A stretch of 64,000 bases of DNA from Mumia flava (GTDB lineage: Bacteria; Actinomycetota; Actinomycetes; Propionibacteriales; Nocardioidaceae): the NCBI RefSeq assembly GCF_002797495.1, contig NZ_PGEZ01000001.1, positions 744,001 to 808,000 on the forward strand. Direction: 5' to 3'. Position numbers and translations under genes: made by a program. Within the stretch, counting starts at the first letter, position 1. Each line of letters opens with the position of its first letter. Below the pieces are notes generated by a model. That model ran no database searches, was not told where the DNA came from, and worked only from the letters and a program-made list of their open reading frames with translations. Of this stretch, positions 61,189 through 64,000 are shown in pieces.

Positions 61189-62772
61189 GTGAGCCACGTC
61201 GACACCACCCCCAGCGAGGAACGCCGGGGCGCATTCACCTCACGCCGGGTCTTCATCCTGGCTGCGATCGGGTCGGCCGTCGGGTTGGGCAACATCTGGC
61301 GCTTCCCGTACGTCGCGTACGAGAACGGCGGCGGCGCGTTCATCCTCCCGTACCTCGTCGCGCTGCTGACCGCGGGCATCCCGTTCCTTCTGCTCGACTA
61401 CGCGCTCGGTCACCGCAACCGCGGTTCGGCGCCGTTGTCGTTCGCACGACAGTCCCGCGGGACCGAGGGACTGGGCTGGTGGCAGGTCGGGATCTGCTTC
61501 ATGATCGCGGTCTACTACGCGGCGGTCCTGGCCTGGGCCGTCCGCTACACGCTCTTCTCGTTCACCGAGGCGTGGGGCGACGACGCCGAGGCGTACTTCT
61601 TCGGCGAGTTCCTCCAGGTCGGTGACCCCGGCGTCACGATGGACTTCGTCGCCGGCGTCGTGTTCCCGCTCGCGCTGGTCTGGCTCGCGCTGATCGTCGT
61701 GCTCGTCCTGGGGGTGCAGCGCGGGATCGGTGCGATGTCGATGATCTTCATCCCGATCCTGATCGTCGCGTTCGCGGTGCTCGTGATCTACGCCCTCACG
61801 CTCGACGGGGCGGGCGAGGGCCTGAACACGCTCTTCACCCCGAACTGGGACGCGCTGAGCGAGCCAGGTGTGTGGGCCGCGGCGTACGGGCAGATCTTCT
61901 TCTCGCTGTCGATCGGCTTCGGCATCATGATCACCTACGCCTCGTACGTGCGGCGCGGCACCGACATGCCGGGCTCCGGCCTGGTCGTCGGCTTCTCGAA
62001 CTCCGGCTTCGAGCTGCTCGCCGGCATCGGCGTGTTCGCCGCGCTCGGGTTCATGGCGCAGGCGTCCGGCGTGCAGGTGAGCGAGGTCGCCAGCTCCGGC
62101 GTCGGTCTCGCGTTCATCGCGTTCCCGACGATCATCAGCGAGGCGCCGCTCGGCGCGTTCCTCGGCGTGCTGTTCTTCGGCTCGTTGGTGATCGCCGGCT
62201 TCACCTCGCTGGTCAGCGTGATCGAGGTGGTGATCTCGGCGGTCCGCGACAAGTTCGAGATGACCCGGCGCGGCGCCACGCTCGCCGTCTCGATCCCGGC
62301 GGCGATCGTCAGCCTGATCTTCCTCGGCACGACGTCCGGTCTGTACGTGCTGGACATCGTGGACAACTTCATCAACAAGTTCGGGATCCTGCTCGTCGCG
62401 GTCGTCAGCATGGTCGTGCTGGCCTACGCCGTGCGTGCGCTGCCGTCGCTGGCCGAGGCGCTGAACGACCACACCTCGGTGCACGTCGGAGCGTGGTGGC
62501 GTGCGCTGATCGCCGTGGTCGCGCCGATCGCCCTCGCCTACGTGCTGATCCGGGACTTCCTCGACACCCTCGAGGAGCCGTACGGCGGGTACCCCGAGTG
62601 GATGCTCGCGGTCTTCGGCTGGGGCGCCGCCGGGATCGTGATCGTGTTCGGCTTCCTGGCGGCACTCGTGCCGTGGCGACCCGGCACCTCGCTGGAGGTC
62701 CCGGACCTGCCGCCGACCAGGCCGGGCCCGGACCGGACCGACCGGTCGCGACCCGATGAGGAGGTGCGCTGA
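61189..62772 (+). CDS. metP: Sodium-dependent methionine/alanine importer, NSS family
   Basis: 527 residues, 11-12 helices. The NSS signature GSAVGLGNIWRFPYVAYENGGGAFILPYL marks helix 1 with the sodium and substrate sites; later helices contain GFGIMITYASYV and GFSNSGFELLAGIGVF. GTG 61189 has an excellent Shine-Dalgarno (GGAGGAG). It is followed with a TGATG overlap by a 34-residue MetS-type subunit, the arrangement of MetPS in Corynebacterium glutamicum, which imports methionine and alanine. Confidence 0.92.
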   Translation: MSHVDTTPSEERRGAFTSRRVFILAAIGSAVGLGNIWRFPYVAYENGGGAFILPYLVALLTAGIPFLLLDYALGHRNRGSAPLSFARQSRGTEGLGWWQVGICFMIAVYYAAVLAWAVRYTLFSFTEAWGDDAEAYFFGEFLQVGDPGVTMDFVAGVVFPLALVWLALIVVLVLGVQRGIGAMSMIFIPILIVAFAVLVIYALTLDGAGEGLNTLFTPNWDALSEPGVWAAAYGQIFFSLSIGFGIMITYASYVRRGTDMPGSGLVVGFSNSGFELLAGIGVFAALGFMAQASGVQVSEVASSGVGLAFIAFPTIISEAPLGAFLGVLFFGSLVIAGFTSLVSVIEVVISAVRDKFEMTRRGATLAVSIPAAIVSLIFLGTTSGLYVLDIVDNFINKFGILLVAVVSMVVLAYAVRALPSLAEALNDHTSVHVGAWWRALIAVVAPIALAYVLIRDFLDTLEEPYGGYPEWMLAVFGWGAAGIVIVFGFLAALVPWRPGTSLEVPDLPPTRPGPDRTDRSRPDEEVR

Positions 62773-62876
62773 TGAGCGGTGAGGCGATCGCGATGATGAT
62801 CGTGGCGATCCTGGTGATCTGGGGTGGTCTGGCCGTCGCCGTGTGGAACCTGTCGGCCCGCAGCCCGGAGGAGTAG
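62772..62876 (+). CDS. metS: Small subunit of the NSS methionine/alanine importer
   Basis: 34 residues: MSGEAIAMMIVAILVIWGG, then LAVAVWNLSARSPEE. One membrane helix with a conserved tryptophan and an acidic end, matching the small MetS subunit needed for MetP activity. The ATG overlaps the metP stop (TGATG), so translation is coupled. It is too short to be found by usual length limits. Confidence 0.9.
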   Translation: MSGEAIAMMIVAILVIWGGLAVAVWNLSARSPEE

Positions 62877-62883
62877 CCCGGCG

Positions 62884-64000
62884 CTACCGAGTCGCGGCGA
62901 GGGCCGCGCGCTCGGCGTCGCGCTGGTGCTCCGCGACCCACGCCTGCGTCGCCATCTGGACGGCGTCCCACGGCGAGCCGAGCGGTGGTGTGTACGCCAG
63001 GTCGAGCGCGGTCAGGTCCGCGACCGTCATCGCGTGGAAGAGGGCGGTGGCGTAGGTGTCGACGCGCTTCGCGACCTCCGCTCCCCGGCGCCCGACCAGC
63101 TGCGCCCCGAGCAGCCGCCCGGTCTCGGCGTCGCCGGTGATCCGGATCGTGATCGGGGTGGCGCCCGGGTAGTACGCCTTGTGGTCGTCGACGGCGACCG
63201 TGGTCGAGACCGGCGCGAACCCGGCCGTACGTGCCTCGTGCTCGCGCAGACCGGTCCGTGCCGCCACCACGTCGAAGACCTTGACCACCTGCGTCCCCAC
63301 CGAGCCGGCGAACCGTGCCGCGCCGCCGAGTGCGTTCTCCCCCGCGACGCGTCCCTGCTTGTGCGCGGTCGTGCCGAGCGGGAGGTACGTGGTCCCGAGC
63401 TGGCGGTGGTGCGTGACCACGCAGTCGCCGGCCGCCCACACGTACGGGAGGTTCGTCGCCATCGACTCCTCGACCACCACGGCGCCGCCGGGGCCCGTCT
63501 CGGCGCCTGCCCGGACCAGCAGGTCGGTGTCGGGGCGCACGCCGACGACGACGAGCACGAGGTCGACGTCCCAGCCCACGGTCTCCCCGTCGTCGGTCCG
63601 GCCGTCGACGCGCAGGCCGGACCCGGTCGTGCCGATCGACGTCACGGTCGCGCCGGTCCGGACGTCGACACCGCGCTCGACGAGCTCGTCGCGCACGATC
63701 GCGCCGAGCTCCTCGTCGACCGTCGGGAGCACCTCGCCGAGCCGCTCGACCTGGGTGACCGCGATGCCGCGCGCGGTCAGTCCTTCGGCCATCTCCAGCC
63801 CGACGTAGCCCGCGCCGACGATCAAGGCCGTCCTCGGCTCGATCCGCTCGAGCGCGTCGGTGAGCGCGAAGGTGTCGCCCATCGAGTGCAGCAGGTGGAC
63901 CCCGTCGGCCGGCCCGAGGCTCGCCAGGCCGTCGATCGGCGGCACGGCCGGGACCGCGCCGGTCCCGACGACCAGTGCGTCGTACGCGAGTGCGTCGGTG
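62884..64000 (-). CDS. Flavin-dependent NAD(P)H/disulfide oxidoreductase, CoA-disulfide-reductase/NADH-oxidase type (5' end outside window)
   Basis: At least 372 residues; the frame is still open at the window edge (LAYDALVVGTGAVPAVPPIDG precedes an internal ATG), so the FAD-binding N-terminus and the possible redox Cys are missing. Seen: NADH-binding TALIVGAGYVGLEMAEGL, second FAD motif LPYVWAAGDCVVTHHRQLGTTYLPLGTTAHKQGRVAGENALGG in outline, and a C-terminal dimerisation domain (ITGDAETGRLLGAQLVG, AVAKRVDTYATALFHAMTV-like). It may detoxify peroxide or reduce CoA disulfide. Convergent with metS, 7 bases between stops. Confidence 0.85.
   Translation of the reverse strand, partial: TDALAYDALVVGTGAVPAVPPIDGLASLGPADGVHLLHSMGDTFALTDALERIEPRTALIVGAGYVGLEMAEGLTARGIAVTQVERLGEVLPTVDEELGAIVRDELVERGVDVRTGATVTSIGTTGSGLRVDGRTDDGETVGWDVDLVLVVVGVRPDTDLLVRAGAETGPGGAVVVEESMATNLPYVWAAGDCVVTHHRQLGTTYLPLGTTAHKQGRVAGENALGGAARFAGSVGTQVVKVFDVVAARTGLREHEARTAGFAPVSTTVAVDDHKAYYPGATPITIRITGDAETGRLLGAQLVGRRGAEVAKRVDTYATALFHAMTVADLTALDLAYTPPLGSPWDAVQMATQAWVAEHQRDAERAALAATR

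Overview
The window is very G+C-rich DNA packed with genes on both strands. Neighbouring genes often overlap by ATGA or GTGA, GTG starts are frequent, and there are no rRNA or tRNA genes. It reads as chromosome of a high-GC actinobacterium. GpgS next to a FolP2-type DHPS, a fused MFS transporter, MetP/MetS, a stand-alone LigD polymerase domain and the hutH-U-(amidohydrolase)-F-I order all fit. A member of Propionibacteriales (Nocardioides-like) is my guess, not something proven here.

Layout. 1-6510: an ECF vitamin-type transporter (S, fused double ATPase, T) lies behind a tandem-HAD protein, with a divergent LacI regulator and a perfect 14-bp operator between them. 6511-6921: a gene-free block of 156-bp repeats. 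6922-13330: 6-phosphogluconate dehydrogenase, a large ATP-binding LuxR regulator, a YtxH-like protein, a LigD polymerase-domain protein and two very small genes. 13478-22260: a five-gene, translationally coupled histidine-utilisation operon and its IclR regulator, split by an AbiE antitoxin gene plus a remnant of its toxin. The same palindrome survives on both sides of that insert. The third hut gene carries an in-frame array of 111-bp repeats. 22284-25426: a PPOX-fold protein, a D-threonine-aldolase-like enzyme, a metal-receptor protein and a rhamnose-mutarotase family protein. 25475-28531: an operon gpgS-folP2-LigB-like-RibD-like.

28652-36343: an MFS exporter with two C-terminal carboxypeptidase-regulatory domains and its TetR; a VWA/MoxR pair; an intergenic block of CGTTGCCGGCAACG palindromes; two membrane-associated proteins. 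36393-44484: a CYP102-type P450 heme domain with a divergent TetR, a membrane protein fused to a DUF4185-like propeller, and an ABC exporter with a divergent TetR. 44474-53498: a SNF2 helicase, two more MFS exporters around a MarR regulator, a CDF transporter, a haloacid-dehalogenase-like protein, and a CmtR-like sensor with a second CDF transporter. 53516-64000: an acetyltransferase, a flavoprotein and double-VOC pair, a zinc-independent MDR reductase, a two-component system whose kinase is fused to a DUF4173-type membrane domain, the MetP/MetS amino-acid importer, and a flavin disulfide reductase cut by the window edge.

The most unusual signals are regulatory or architectural: the paired hut operators flanking an AbiE insert, the in-frame repeat array in the hut amidohydrolase, the kinase-DUF4173 and membrane-propeller fusions, the intergenic palindrome cluster, and the LacI/HAD/ECF module of unknown substrate.
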